Shown one piece after another: positions 17,561 through 28,261 of a stretch of 64,000 bases of DNA. Source of the stretch: Myxococcales bacterium (lineage in GTDB: Bacteria > Myxococcota_A > Polyangia > Haliangiales > Haliangiaceae); NCBI GenBank assembly GCA_016716835.1, contig JADJUW010000001.1:1193501-1257500 (forward strand), read 5' to 3'. The notes under the pieces were generated by a model that saw only the letters and a program-made list of their open reading frames with translations, was not told the DNA's origin and did not search any database. Position 1 is the stretch's first letter. Each line of letters opens with the position of its first letter. The position numbers were made by a program, and so were the translations under genes.

Positions 17561-18867
17561 ATACGCCAACGTATGACCGCGTCGGCGATTGTGAGCTTGT
17601 GTTCGAAGAGCAACACGATACCCAGCTGGTGTGGATTGATATCGCGATGCGCGGGGGCGCGGCGAGGGACCCGGCGGGCAGTGATGGCCTGCATCGCCAC
17701 GCCGCCCTCTTGGCGCGACGAGGCGCGGGGTCACGCGACCGCCAAGCGCTTGATGCGGCGATTGACCAACTCGGCGCCAGCGTCGATATCGGCGTCGGGC
17801 GCGACATGACCTCGATTTCGGCCGTCGTGCTGGCGCGCCAAATGGAGCCGCTTGCCGATATACTAGCCGACTTTATCGCGCAGCCCTTATTTGCGCAGGA
17901 CGAGCACGGGCGTCTGCTTCGCGAAACGCCGCAAGTGCTCGGTGAGGTCCGCGACGACGATGCGTCGCTCTCGAGCCGGTGGTTTGACGCGCTCGTCGCG
18001 CCGGGCCACCCGTATGCACGTACCTCGCTGGGGACCGAAGCGTCGCTCCAGACATTTACCGCCGAGGCGGCGCGCGAGTTGTGGCGTGCCGAGTGCGTGC
18101 GCGGCAACGTAGTCATCGGCATTTCGGGTGCGCCAAGCGCTTCGCAGGCGGTGGCGTTAGCGCAGCGCCTCACCGCTGCGATGCCCGCCGGCCCTGCACC
18201 GGCGTCACCGGCTTTGCCATATCTGGCCCCCACCTCGCCGCGCGTCGTGCTCGTCAACAAGCCGCAACGCACGCAAGCGCAGCTGCGCATCGGCCACATG
18301 ATGCCTCGTTGGGGCGATGAGGCCCATGGCGACTCGCCCGCCTTGGCCGTGATCGAGGCAGCCTTTGGCGGCATGTTTAGCTCGCGCCTAATGCAAGAGA
18401 TTCGCGTCAAGCGCGGGTGGAGCTATGGCGCGGGTTGCTCTATTCGGCGCTCGGCAGGGCCTCACTGGTTTGAGATCGGCATGGCCTGCGATATCGAGAT
18501 GGCGGTGCAGGCGACGACGTTGGTGCAGGAAATGTTTGCCCAATTGCGCGCCGAGGGGCTGACGGCGAGCGAGCTAGCGTTTACCAAAGACTACCTCGAC
18601 GGCTCGATCCCATTCCATTTCGCGACCGCGCGCCAGCGCGTCCAGCTTGGCGTGCGCGATCTCATGTTTGGGCTGCCTCGGGGCTTTGGCTATCAACTGC
18701 GCGAGCAGATTCGCGCCGTGACGGCCGACGACATCGCGCGCGCGCTGACGTGGTTCTATCCCGCCGCCGCGCTCACGCTCATGGTCGCCTCGGCGCCTAC
18801 GGTCGCCGCTGACCTCGCGGCACAGACACAGACCCCACCCGAGGTGGTCGAGTTCGACGCGTACTAA
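17557..18867 (+). CDS. M16 family peptidase-like, non-catalytic subunit
   Basis: The 436-residue protein has the same fold as its upstream partner, but the zinc motif position reads GLHRHAALL with no HxxEH, so it cannot hold zinc. It retains VKRGWSYGAG, the Arg/Tyr substrate-binding segment of non-catalytic M16 subunits (as in MPP-alpha and pairs such as bacterial PqqF-like dimers). It probably forms the closed chamber with the active subunit. The start overlaps the upstream stop by 4 bp. Repeat fragment C begins 13 bp after its stop. Confidence 0.88.
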   Translation: MNTPTYDRVGDCELVFEEQHDTQLVWIDIAMRGGAARDPAGSDGLHRHAALLARRGAGSRDRQALDAAIDQLGASVDIGVGRDMTSISAVVLARQMEPLADILADFIAQPLFAQDEHGRLLRETPQVLGEVRDDDASLSSRWFDALVAPGHPYARTSLGTEASLQTFTAEAARELWRAECVRGNVVIGISGAPSASQAVALAQRLTAAMPAGPAPASPALPYLAPTSPRVVLVNKPQRTQAQLRIGHMMPRWGDEAHGDSPALAVIEAAFGGMFSSRLMQEIRVKRGWSYGAGCSIRRSAGPHWFEIGMACDIEMAVQATTLVQEMFAQLRAEGLTASELAFTKDYLDGSIPFHFATARQRVQLGVRDLMFGLPRGFGYQLREQIRAVTADDIARALTWFYPAAALTLMVASAPTVAADLAAQTQTPPEVVEFDAY

Positions 18868-18880
18868 GTTCCGCGGCGCG

Positions 18881-18939
18881 CCCACTTGCCGGTCATCCAT
18901 CTATCTGCGAGCAGGAAGACACGTGCGCCACCTGCCGAT
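18881..18939 (-). repeat. Dispersed repeat, fragment C (module 1 left arms only)
   Basis: On the minus strand this holds the left arm of module 1 of the repeat found at 28262 and 62128 (a CGGCAGGTGGCGCACGTGTC core, then TTCCTGCTCGCAGATAG), followed by the start of a second copy, as in the tandem arrangement of copy A. It lacks the right arm and all of module 2. It lies between the tail-to-tail M16 and FHA/CpaF-like genes. Confidence 0.8.
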
Positions 18940-18945
18940 CACGCT

Positions 18946-21009
18946 CTAGTCGTGCGCGGGCGCCAAGCGCCATTGGTGGCCGGCTAGGCCGACCTCCGAG
19001 ACGTCGGAAATTTTCACATCACCCGCCGCGTCTACGGAGCAGGTAATCACGACCGCGACCGCCGCCGCAACAAGCTGGCGCACGCTCGCGGCGTCAACGC
19101 TGCGCCCTACCGCGGCCAACGCGGTAAGGCGGTCGAGCCCTTCGACGGCGTTCACCGCCGTCCACGCGAGCACGCCGCCGTCTACCGCCGTGGTCATTGC
19201 GGCCAACACCGCCATGGTCTCAAGCCCGGGGTCGACGACGACCAGCCTATCGGGCCGCAACGCCAGCGCGGCACCCAAGATCGCGGCGCTCTCCTGCCCA
19301 CGGCGTTCCAGCGCGATGTGATTGGCGCGCGTGATGCTGAGATCGCCGGCATCTTCGATGCTGACCAACCGCTCGCCGCTAGTGGTCTCCGCCAGCAGCG
19401 CGCCGACCACGGAGATGCGCGCCGAGGCGACCGGGCCGACGACGCCAATTGTCCGTCTTTCGGATATGGCGACGCGAAGAAATTGTGCAGCGGTTGCGGA
19501 CAAGGCACCGTGGGCGGTGAGTTCGTCTAGGCGACGCACGCCCTGCCGCGTCTTGCGGACGGCCCCCGCGACATGCGGCGATGCCGGCGGCATGACGGCC
19601 GTGAGCCGCACCCCGCTGCGCAGCGGGACGTCGATCATGCCCAGCTGCCAGGGGATGCCAAACGCCGTGGCGATGCGTTCGAGAATGCGCCGCAGGGCAT
19701 CTTCGCTCGAAAAGGCGCGCCCCGGCGCCAGCCATTTGTCGGCGCGGCGAATCGCGAGGCTATCGTAGCGATCAAAGGTCACGGCATCGACCGTCTCATC
19801 GCTAAGATACTCTTCGAGCAGGCCCCACCCCATCACCTCATTGAGCGCATCGCGCCCGAGCTGATCGGTATCGACGTTCGCCGCCCCAAACGACCCCGCG
19901 CGGCTGGCGGCACCAACCGCCTCGCCTACGGCGCGCTCGGCTCGCTGCCAAAGTGCTTCTTCCGCGAGCTGCGCCGGCGACAAGCCATCGATGCCGAGCG
20001 CGACGCAGATCTGCTCAACGATTTGCTGCTGCACCGCGAGCACTGCTTGCGCTTCGTGGCTGATGGGCGGCACGAAAAATCCGCGCGGCATCAATTCGCG
20101 CTGCGCGGTCGAACGCCGCGGGCGTGGAGCCAATACGGGCGGCGCGCCAAGCGCTAGCCCCTCATTGCCGATGGACGCCAAGGGCACCGCCGGCGTCGGC
20201 ACGCTCAGGCGCGGTGCGGGCGCGCTGGCCACGGGGCCCGAGGTTGGCGGCACAAACGGATCGTACGGCGCCGCGGCTGGCGCCGGCGAGCCGCCGGGGA
20301 ATCCTGGAATCGCGCCGCGGGGCTCGACGCGTGGCAACGCCGCACGGCCCGGCTCAACACCAGGCATTGGTCCCGGTTGCGCCAAGGAATCTGCCCTTGG
20401 AAAAGGTGCGGCGACGGCAGCCGGGCTGCTAACACTCGGCGAGCGCGCGCCTGACGCAAACCCCGGAGGTGGCGGCAAGCCAGATGCCCCGGGGGGGGGC
20501 GGCGCGGATTCGAACCTTGGTGGCGCAGGCTCAACTGGACGCGGCGCGCTGGGGAGCGCCCGCATGGGTGCGGGGGCGTCTTGCGAGACCGGCTCGATCT
20601 CGAGCAGACCGCTGGCGTTCATGCCCAAATCAATTTCGTCACCGACCTCGTCGACCGGCGGCGTGACCTGCGATGGATTATCCGCCTGCTCCCAGCCGAG
20701 CGACTCTTTGGGCTCGTCGGGAACTTCTTCGACCGTAAGGATGTAGTCGCCAATATAGATCTTGTCGGCGCTGCGGACGACGAGTGGGCTGGTGATTTTG
20801 CGACCGTTGACGTAGGTGCCGTTGGTGCTCTTGTGGTCGCTGACCACGATCTTGCCATTGCCTAGCTGAATGCGCGCGTGCCGCTTGGAGACATTGCCTT
20901 TGGGCAACACGATGTCATTGCCCTGCACGCGGCCAACGATGACCTCGGACTTGTCAAACACGAGCCTGCGCGCCTCGCCGCCTTTTTCTTGCAATACGAT
21001 CGCGATCAT
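18946..21009 (-). CDS. FHA domain fused to a CpaF/VirB11-like domain with lost nucleotide motifs
   Basis: The protein is 687 residues. Residues 1-100 form an FHA domain (VIVGRVQGNDIVL, VSKRHA, KSTNGT, all key residues present). A Pro/Ala/Gly-rich linker covers about 125-315. Residues 330-687 have the layout of secretion ATPases of the CpaF/TadA type: RPDRLVVVD, SIEDAGDLSI and GLDRLTALAAVGRS can be placed. The Walker A position, however, reads GVVGPVASARIS without GxxGxGKT, and RPDRLVVVDPGLE replaces RPDRIIVGExRGxE. ATP hydrolysis is very unlikely. The start at 21009 opens the FHA domain; a longer frame to 21078 is possible. Confidence 0.8.
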   Translation of the reverse strand: MIAIVLQEKGGEARRLVFDKSEVIVGRVQGNDIVLPKGNVSKRHARIQLGNGKIVVSDHKSTNGTYVNGRKITSPLVVRSADKIYIGDYILTVEEVPDEPKESLGWEQADNPSQVTPPVDEVGDEIDLGMNASGLLEIEPVSQDAPAPMRALPSAPRPVEPAPPRFESAPPPPGASGLPPPPGFASGARSPSVSSPAAVAAPFPRADSLAQPGPMPGVEPGRAALPRVEPRGAIPGFPGGSPAPAAAPYDPFVPPTSGPVASAPAPRLSVPTPAVPLASIGNEGLALGAPPVLAPRPRRSTAQRELMPRGFFVPPISHEAQAVLAVQQQIVEQICVALGIDGLSPAQLAEEALWQRAERAVGEAVGAASRAGSFGAANVDTDQLGRDALNEVMGWGLLEEYLSDETVDAVTFDRYDSLAIRRADKWLAPGRAFSSEDALRRILERIATAFGIPWQLGMIDVPLRSGVRLTAVMPPASPHVAGAVRKTRQGVRRLDELTAHGALSATAAQFLRVAISERRTIGVVGPVASARISVVGALLAETTSGERLVSIEDAGDLSITRANHIALERRGQESAAILGAALALRPDRLVVVDPGLETMAVLAAMTTAVDGGVLAWTAVNAVEGLDRLTALAAVGRSVDAASVRQLVAAAVAVVITCSVDAAGDVKISDVSEVGLAGHQWRLAPAHD

Positions 21010-21136
21010 CGGTCCCCTAACAGCCCGCCTGGACGTCCATGCGGGGCCAATTGAAATGGTACGGGGCCACCTGAGCACGGGTCAAGTTTGGCGCGCATCC
21101 GAGCGACATCGACCCGCGCCGGCCCACGGACATGCG

Positions 21137-21148
21137 CCTACATGTCTA
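21137..21148. promoter_or_regulatory. Imperfect copy of the TACATGTA palindrome
   Basis: CCTACATGTCTA, matching the first nine bases of the palindrome at 8841 and 34160. It lies about 128 bp upstream of the FHA/CpaF-like start, a distance similar to that at 8716 and 34034. Confidence 0.35.
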
Positions 21149-21187
21149 CTTATTGATTCGCTCGCGCGGCGCTCGCCGCGTTACTCG

Positions 21188-22300
21188 CTAGTGAATGAAT
21201 TGGCCAAAGCGTTCGAGCCGCAGGCCGCTCGGTTCGCCGCGAGACCAAAACACAAAAATGGCCTTGCCCTTGATCGCCGCAAACGGCACCGGCCCCCAAA
21301 AGCGCGAGTCGTTGGAGTGATCGCGATTGTCGCCCATCGCGAACACGTGCCCGGGCGGAACTTTGTAGTGATAGCGCGGCCCGCATGGATCTTCGCTCAC
21401 CTGTGCGGCGGGCTCATAGGTGCCGATGACGCCGCGATCTTTGGTGACGACGTCGACCCCCTTGCGTTGTTCGGTGCATTGAAAACGCGCGGGCGTGCTG
21501 GCGGCAGGCGCGGCGTGCGGCAACGCTGGAAAGTCAGAACTGAGGCTGATATATGGCTCGGTGGGCGCGTCGAGGCGCCCGGCGTCGTAGTTGGTGTCAT
21601 ACACGACGTCGCCGAGCTTTTCGCGATAACGCGTGCATGGACACCGAGACCACGAATCCGACACGCGCATGCAATCATCGCGTCCGAACTCGCTGGTGTC
21701 ATAGAATTCGCAGACGCCGTCCTGCCGCAGCTGCGGGATGGCCTCGCCGTTGACATACAGCTTGCTGCAGCGCATCTCGACCGTATCGCCCGGTAGCGCC
21801 ACGACCCGCTTGATAAAATTGCGACCGTCGCATGGGTAATTAAACACCACCACCTCGCCTCGCGCGGGCGCGCGGAGGTCAAATAGCCGCGTGTCGGTAA
21901 ACGGCACGCGTGGCCCATAGACGAATTTATTGACGAAAAGGTAATCGCCAATCTCACGGGTTGGGATCATCGAGCTCGAGGGAATCTTAAACGCCTCGAC
22001 GACAAAGAGCCGAAGCAAAATGGCCACCGTGAGCGCGGTGCCTACCGCCTCAAACAGCTCGCGCGCAAATGATACGGGCATCGCCGCATGCTCAGCATCG
22101 AGCAGGCCATCGAGCAAGGGCAACAGCCGCCGGGTTAGGGCCAGGTCCCCGGCCGCGAGCGCCGTCTCGAGCTCGTCGCGCGCGGCGACGAGCGAGGCGC
22201 GATCGGCGAGCTTGCCGGAGCGCCCGAGCAGACGCCCCGTCTTGCGCAACAAGGCCGTTGCCTCGCGCACCACGTGCTTGTCGAGCTGGGCGGGTCTCAT
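21188..22300 (-). CDS. lepB: Signal peptidase I
   Basis: The protein is 370 residues. A cytoplasmic helical N-terminus of about 85 residues precedes one membrane segment (ALTVAILLRLFVVEAF). The catalytic Ser110 lies in IPSSSMIPT and Lys164 in RNFIKRVVALPGD, and GDNRDHSNDSRFWG closes the fold. An insertion of about 110 residues (190-300) carries six cysteines (VCEFYD, DDCMRV, RCPCTRY and others), which suggests disulfides in the periplasmic cap. It removes signal peptides from exported proteins at the inner membrane. It follows lepA by 5 bp, the classic lepA-lepB order. A good Shine-Dalgarno (AGGAG) precedes the ATG. Confidence 0.95.
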   Translation of the reverse strand: MRPAQLDKHVVREATALLRKTGRLLGRSGKLADRASLVAARDELETALAAGDLALTRRLLPLLDGLLDAEHAAMPVSFARELFEAVGTALTVAILLRLFVVEAFKIPSSSMIPTREIGDYLFVNKFVYGPRVPFTDTRLFDLRAPARGEVVVFNYPCDGRNFIKRVVALPGDTVEMRCSKLYVNGEAIPQLRQDGVCEFYDTSEFGRDDCMRVSDSWSRCPCTRYREKLGDVVYDTNYDAGRLDAPTEPYISLSSDFPALPHAAPAASTPARFQCTEQRKGVDVVTKDRGVIGTYEPAAQVSEDPCGPRYHYKVPPGHVFAMGDNRDHSNDSRFWGPVPFAAIKGKAIFVFWSRGEPSGLRLERFGQFIH

Positions 22301-22305
22301 GGCTC

Positions 22306-24108
<1,803 letters not shown>

Positions 24109-24206
24109 AAGGGAAGCGACGTGTAGCACAATTCCCCGCCCACGACCGGCCAGATCGGCAATAATGCCGCACACTTCCCTATGCCCATGGCGGGCGCAAG
24201 GCTTGC

Positions 24207-24212
24207 TACGAT
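24207..24212 (+). promoter_or_regulatory. -10-like TACGAT, 8 nt before GTG
   Basis: TACGAT, eight bases, then GTG 24221, in frame with the lipoprotein gene. Suggests a GTG start six bases before the first ATG. Confidence 0.35.
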
Positions 24213-24220
24213 GGCCCGCG

Positions 24221-24970
24221 GTGCGTATGCTCGGAGGCATGATAACCCCCGATGCGGCTGCCGCCCGCCGGCCCGCGCCATGCGGGTGGCGCCACGCCCT
24301 GCTGGCCTGCGCCGCGCTGGTCGCGCTTACGACGACCGCTGCCGGCTGCAAGAAAAAGGGCAAAGGCACGACGCCCTCTGATGCGACCTCGACGTCGGCG
24401 TCCAAGGTCGACCCGACGTTGTGCGAAGTTGAAGGTAAAAACGTGGTCAGCTACGACCTAAATCGCGATGGCAAGCCCGACGTGTGGCGCCTCTACAAGT
24501 CGGAGAAGGCCGGGGATACCACCGCTGAGGTGCTGACCTGCCGCCAGGTCGATCTAGACCACGACGGGCGTAAAGACATGGTGATCGCCTTTGCGCGCAA
24601 CGGCCAGCCGCTCTACGAGAAAATTGATTTCGACTGGGACGGCAAGTTTGACGTCAGCGCGATCTACGATCCAAAAACCGGCAAGTATGCTGAGGTCGAA
24701 CGCGACACCAACTTCGATGGCAAATACGATCTAAAGGAGCTCTACGACGCGTCGGGCGCCCTCGAAAGCGTCCGCCGCGATCGCGATGGCAACGGCGAGC
24801 CTGACATGTGGGAGCAGTATGAGGGCGGCCTGCTCGTCGCGATTTTGTATGATGACGACAACGACACCAAGGTCGACCGCCGCGAGGAAGCGCCGGGGTC
24901 GCGCAAGAAAATAGACATGCCCGATATCGACACCAGCACGGCCGAGTCCGTCGTGCCCGCGACGCCCTAG
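24221..24970 (+). CDS. Lipoprotein with repeated DxDxDG calcium-binding-type loops
   Basis: The protein is 249 residues. The hydrophobic signal LLACAALVALTTTAAGC ends in a lipobox and is followed by a Lys-rich linker. The mature part holds six Asp-rich loops about 20-30 residues apart: DLNRDGKPD, DLDHDGRKD, DFDWDGKFD, DTNFDGKYD, DRDGNGEPD and DDDNDTKVD. These resemble EF-hand/dockerin or thrombospondin-type-3 calcium loops and probably give a calcium-stabilised surface protein. The last loop is degenerate. Start alternatives are ATG 24227 or 24239; GTG 24221 is preferred because of the TACGAT eight bases before it. It diverges from lepA. Confidence 0.75.
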   Translation: MRMLGGMITPDAAAARRPAPCGWRHALLACAALVALTTTAAGCKKKGKGTTPSDATSTSASKVDPTLCEVEGKNVVSYDLNRDGKPDVWRLYKSEKAGDTTAEVLTCRQVDLDHDGRKDMVIAFARNGQPLYEKIDFDWDGKFDVSAIYDPKTGKYAEVERDTNFDGKYDLKELYDASGALESVRRDRDGNGEPDMWEQYEGGLLVAILYDDDNDTKVDRREEAPGSRKKIDMPDIDTSTAESVVPATP

Positions 24971-25066
24971 CCCGGCGCAGCCCGCGCAATTCGTGCACGC
25001 CGCGGACGATCCGCGAGCCCGGGAACTTGCCATGTGTCACTTTTGCCTGCAAATTGCACGGTCACC

Positions 25067-26050
25067 ATGATGTGGTTTTGGATTGGCTATTTTGTCTTCG
25101 TCGCATGCCTGCTGGCGCTCGACCTCGGCGTGCTCAACAAGGGCAACAAGGAGCCTACCTTACAAAGCGCCACGGCGTGGACCGCGGGCTGGGTCTCGCT
25201 GGGCCTTGGCTTCGCGGTGTTTGTCTACGCCATGTATGACAACCACTGGATGGGCGCGGGCCTCGCCGCGGACGGCACGGTCAAGCTGACCGGTGGCGAC
25301 GCGGCGATCACGTATATCTCGGCCTACCTGCTCGAAGAGGCGCTCAGCGTCGACAACATCTTCGTCATCTCGCTGCTGTTCTCCCAGTATCGCGTCGAAC
25401 CCAAGTACCAACACCGCGTGCTTTTTTGGGGCATCATCGGCGCGGTCGTCTTTCGCGTGCTGATGCTCACCGGCGGCGCGTGGCTGGTTAAGTCGTTTGA
25501 TTGGGTCTTCTACTTTTTTGGCGCCTACCTCGCCTACGCGGGCCTTAAGCTGTTCAAGGACGAGGAGGCCGGGGACGCCCCCGAGAGCCCCATGGACAAG
25601 AGCCTCGTCGTGCGGGTGCTGCGCAAGGTGGTCAACATCACCGACAAGCCGCATGACGGCAAATTCCGCATCGACGTGGGCGATGGCACCCGTGCCCTCA
25701 CCTCGCTCGCGATTTGCCTGATCGCGGTAGAGCTCACCGACTTGGTGTTTGCGCTCGATTCAATCCCGGCGGTGCTGGCGATCAGCAACGAGACCTTCAT
25801 CATGGTGACGAGCAACATCTTTGCCATCATGGGCCTGCGCTCGCTCTACTTCGTGCTCGCGGGCGCGATGAGCAAGTTCCACTATCTCAAATACGCGCTC
25901 GCAGTTTTGCTCATTCTCATTGGCGCCAAGCTGATCATGCACCATCACTACAAGCTGCCCCACGTGTGGTCGTTGACCGCGATCGTCGTCATCCTCGCGG
26001 CTGGCGTCGTGACCTCAATCATCTCAACGCGCCGCCAACAGCCACACTAG
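25067..26050 (+). CDS. TerC/Alx family membrane protein (metal transporter-like)
   Basis: The 327-residue protein has about nine membrane segments, starting WFWIGYFVFVACLLALDLGV. The family signature is clear: YLLEEALSVDNIFVISLLF near residue 90, then YQHRVLFWGIIGAVVFR and ELTDLVFALDSIPAVLAIS, with the conserved membrane Asp and Glu residues. TerC/Alx proteins export manganese or other divalent metals, or help load secreted metalloproteins. No Shine-Dalgarno or clear -10 was found at ATG 25067. Its 3' end overlaps the convergent GNAT-type gene by 27 bp. Confidence 0.9.
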   Translation: MMWFWIGYFVFVACLLALDLGVLNKGNKEPTLQSATAWTAGWVSLGLGFAVFVYAMYDNHWMGAGLAADGTVKLTGGDAAITYISAYLLEEALSVDNIFVISLLFSQYRVEPKYQHRVLFWGIIGAVVFRVLMLTGGAWLVKSFDWVFYFFGAYLAYAGLKLFKDEEAGDAPESPMDKSLVVRVLRKVVNITDKPHDGKFRIDVGDGTRALTSLAICLIAVELTDLVFALDSIPAVLAISNETFIMVTSNIFAIMGLRSLYFVLAGAMSKFHYLKYALAVLLILIGAKLIMHHHYKLPHVWSLTAIVVILAAGVVTSIISTRRQQPH

Positions 26051-27004
26051 CGTCGTTTGCTCGGTTTCGGCCCAGTGCCGCTTATAGGCCATCTCGCCGC
26101 CTAGGTCGTAGCGGGTCGCACCTTCCGCGATCACCGCTTCGATGGTAAGGCGTTGACATAGGCCACCTGGCGAGAGCGCGGCAAACGCGGGATCAAAACT
26201 AAACTGAAACCCGCGGTAGGTGCCGCCCAAAAGGCCGCCAAAAATATAGGCGATATCGCGTGCGTCGCGGCGCAAAAATCCAAGCCGCGCCTGGCCACGG
26301 CAGGCCAACCGCCAGAGCAAGTCGCGATACATCTCGCGCATGGGCGACTCGGTCAGCCCGCTCCCGGCCTGCCCCTTCCAACTCGTGGCCTCAATCGCCA
26401 GCATGCGGTCGTACAGCGCGTCGGCCTGCGCCGGCGTTGGCGTGAGATGCACCATGGCAAGACTGCCATCGCCACGCGCGGCATCCCAGCGCCGCCATTG
26501 CTTGCGCAGGCCGCGTGACCGCCGCGCAAGATACCCATCGATGCCGCCGGCGAGTGAGGCGACATGGCGCAGCGTCGTCCCGATGAGCTCGCGGCGAAAG
26601 GGCGCGAACGCCGTGGCCACTGCCTGCTGCCACACGCCTGTCTGCGGCATACCGCCAAGCAAGCAGACGTTCCAATCTGCGCGCGATCGCAGCGTGCTAG
26701 CCGCCAGCTCGCAGGCCAAGGCGACGTTGGACCCTACGATCGGGCTCGCAAAGCCCCACGCCAGCTCCATTGGCTCAAGCGTCGTCAGGCCGCGCCCCTC
26801 TGAGCGCGCCACGACGAACTGGGCGTCGCCCTCGGCATACGCCGCCACCACGCCGGTTGGATCAAAGGCGTGGCGCGCCGCGAGGCCCCACGACGCGGAT
26901 GAGCACATCACATCGATGTCAGGCGTCTGGCGCACCAAGGCGTCAAAGGCCTGGCCCTGGTCCGCAAAAGGCGGCCAGGGCTCGCTGACATCAGCGCGTT
27001 GCAT
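26024..27004 (-). CDS. GNAT/FemAB-like (BioF2-like) acyltransferase
   Basis: The 326-residue protein has the two-lobed GNAT layout of the BioF2-like (Acetyltransf_6) group. The C-terminal lobe shows RGQARLGFLRRDARDIAYIFGGLLGG, FSFDPAFAALSPGGLCQRL and ATRYDLGGEMAYKRHWAE, in which the family aligns best. Members transfer acyl or aminoacyl groups, often in polysaccharide or cell-surface biosynthesis; the substrate here is unknown. ATG 27004 is preferred to 27043, with TACATA nine bases upstream. It is convergent with TerC and divergent from TraB. Confidence 0.75.
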   Translation of the reverse strand: MQRADVSEPWPPFADQGQAFDALVRQTPDIDVMCSSASWGLAARHAFDPTGVVAAYAEGDAQFVVARSEGRGLTTLEPMELAWGFASPIVGSNVALACELAASTLRSRADWNVCLLGGMPQTGVWQQAVATAFAPFRRELIGTTLRHVASLAGGIDGYLARRSRGLRKQWRRWDAARGDGSLAMVHLTPTPAQADALYDRMLAIEATSWKGQAGSGLTESPMREMYRDLLWRLACRGQARLGFLRRDARDIAYIFGGLLGGTYRGFQFSFDPAFAALSPGGLCQRLTIEAVIAEGATRYDLGGEMAYKRHWAETEQTTLVWLLAAR

Positions 27005-27036
27005 GGGAGCACCTATGTAGCAGACTTGCCGCTGGC

Positions 27037-27065
27037 GTGACATCTAAGGCGCAATTGCGTAGACT
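27037..27065 (+). promoter_or_regulatory. Putative promoter of TraB-like gene
   Basis: GTGACA (27037-27042), a 17 bp spacer, then TAGACT (27060-27065) eight bases before the ATG at 27074, with no Shine-Dalgarno. Confidence 0.4.
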
Positions 27066-27073
27066 GCGCCGCG

Positions 27074-28243
27074 ATGAGCAACCCCGCAGCGGTCACCAAG
27101 CTAACCTTTGGTGAGACGACCATCCACCTGCTGGGAACCGCCCACGTCTCAGCGCAAAGCGTCCAAGAGGCCAAGGACCTCATCGAGGCCGTCCGCCCCG
27201 ACGTGGTGTGCGTCGAGCTTTGCCAGGGCCGCGCCGACGCGCTCGCCAAAGAAAATGCCTTTCGCGACCTCGACGTCTTTAGGGTGATCAAAGATGGCAA
27301 GACGTTATTCTTGTTGTCCCATCTCGCGCTGTCGGCCTATCAGCGGCGCATGGGCGCCGAGCTGGGCGTGCGGCCAGGCGCCGAGATGATCGGCGCGATG
27401 GAGGCCGCGCATGCCGCGGGCGCCACGGTTGCGCTGGTCGATCGCGACGTCAACACGACCTTGCGCCGCACGTGGGGCAACCTCAGCTTTTGGACCAAGT
27501 CCCGGCTGCTTGCCGAGCTAACCTTTGGCGGCGATGAAAAGGGGCAGGTCAACGCCGCGGAGATCGAGCGGCTCAAGGAAACCAAGGCGCTCTCCGAGCT
27601 GCTCGAGGAATTCTCCAAGGCGCTCCCCGAGGTCAAGGCCCCGCTCATCGATGAGCGCGATCGCTATATGGTCAGCAAGATCAAAGAAGCCAGCGTCGGC
27701 CATAAGCAAGTCGTCGCCGTGGTGGGCGCGGCGCATGTGCCGGGCATGACGCGCGCGATGAACGAAACCGTCGACCGTGAGGCGCTCGAGATTATTCCCC
27801 CGGCCGCGCTGTGGTGGCGCATCGCGCAGTGGGCGGTGCCTGGGCTCTTGGTGGCGGTCATGATCGCAACGTTTTTCATGATGGATGCCGGTACCGCCGC
27901 GCGCTCTATCCTGGACTGGGTGCTGCCAACGTCCATCGCCGCCGCCGCGCTCACGGCGTTGGCCGGCGGCCGCCTGTTGTCGGTGCTGACCGCCTTTGTC
28001 GTGGCCCCCATCGCCGCCATTCACCCCTTGCTCGGCACCGCCATGGTCGTCGGGCTGGTGGAAGCGTACGTGCGCAAGCCGACCGTCCGCGATTGCGAAC
28101 GCATCCCGGACGATACTCTTACGTTTGCTGGTTTCTGGCGCAATACCGTCACCCACATCCTCATCGTCGCCGTCGCCTCGGGCCTTGGCACCGCGATTGG
28201 ATTTTGGCCTGGCATGGTGTCCTACCTCGCAGGCGTTTTTTAA
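27074..28243 (+). CDS. TraB/GumN-type membrane protein
   Basis: The protein is 389 residues. The soluble N-terminal part has LLGTAHVSAQSV (about 17-28) and VVGAAHVPGMTRA (about 215-227), the two GxxH motifs shared by TraB, PrgY and Tiki proteins, which belong to a predicted metalloprotease-like fold. VDRDVNTTLRRTWG is also typical. The C-terminal third has about four membrane segments. Some family members inactivate signalling peptides (the PrgY role); this is only a possibility here. Repeat copy A begins 18 bp after the stop. Confidence 0.88.
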   Translation: MSNPAAVTKLTFGETTIHLLGTAHVSAQSVQEAKDLIEAVRPDVVCVELCQGRADALAKENAFRDLDVFRVIKDGKTLFLLSHLALSAYQRRMGAELGVRPGAEMIGAMEAAHAAGATVALVDRDVNTTLRRTWGNLSFWTKSRLLAELTFGGDEKGQVNAAEIERLKETKALSELLEEFSKALPEVKAPLIDERDRYMVSKIKEASVGHKQVVAVVGAAHVPGMTRAMNETVDREALEIIPPAALWWRIAQWAVPGLLVAVMIATFFMMDAGTAARSILDWVLPTSIAAAALTALAGGRLLSVLTAFVVAPIAAIHPLLGTAMVVGLVEAYVRKPTVRDCERIPDDTLTFAGFWRNTVTHILIVAVASGLGTAIGFWPGMVSYLAGVF

Positions 28244-28261
28244 CGCGGGTGGTCCGCATTG

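Noticed and set aside
27010..27022. CACCTATGTAGC as a copy of the TACATGTA palindrome
   Set aside because: Lacks two central bases and symmetry; more likely the -10 region (TACATA on the minus strand) of the GNAT-type gene.
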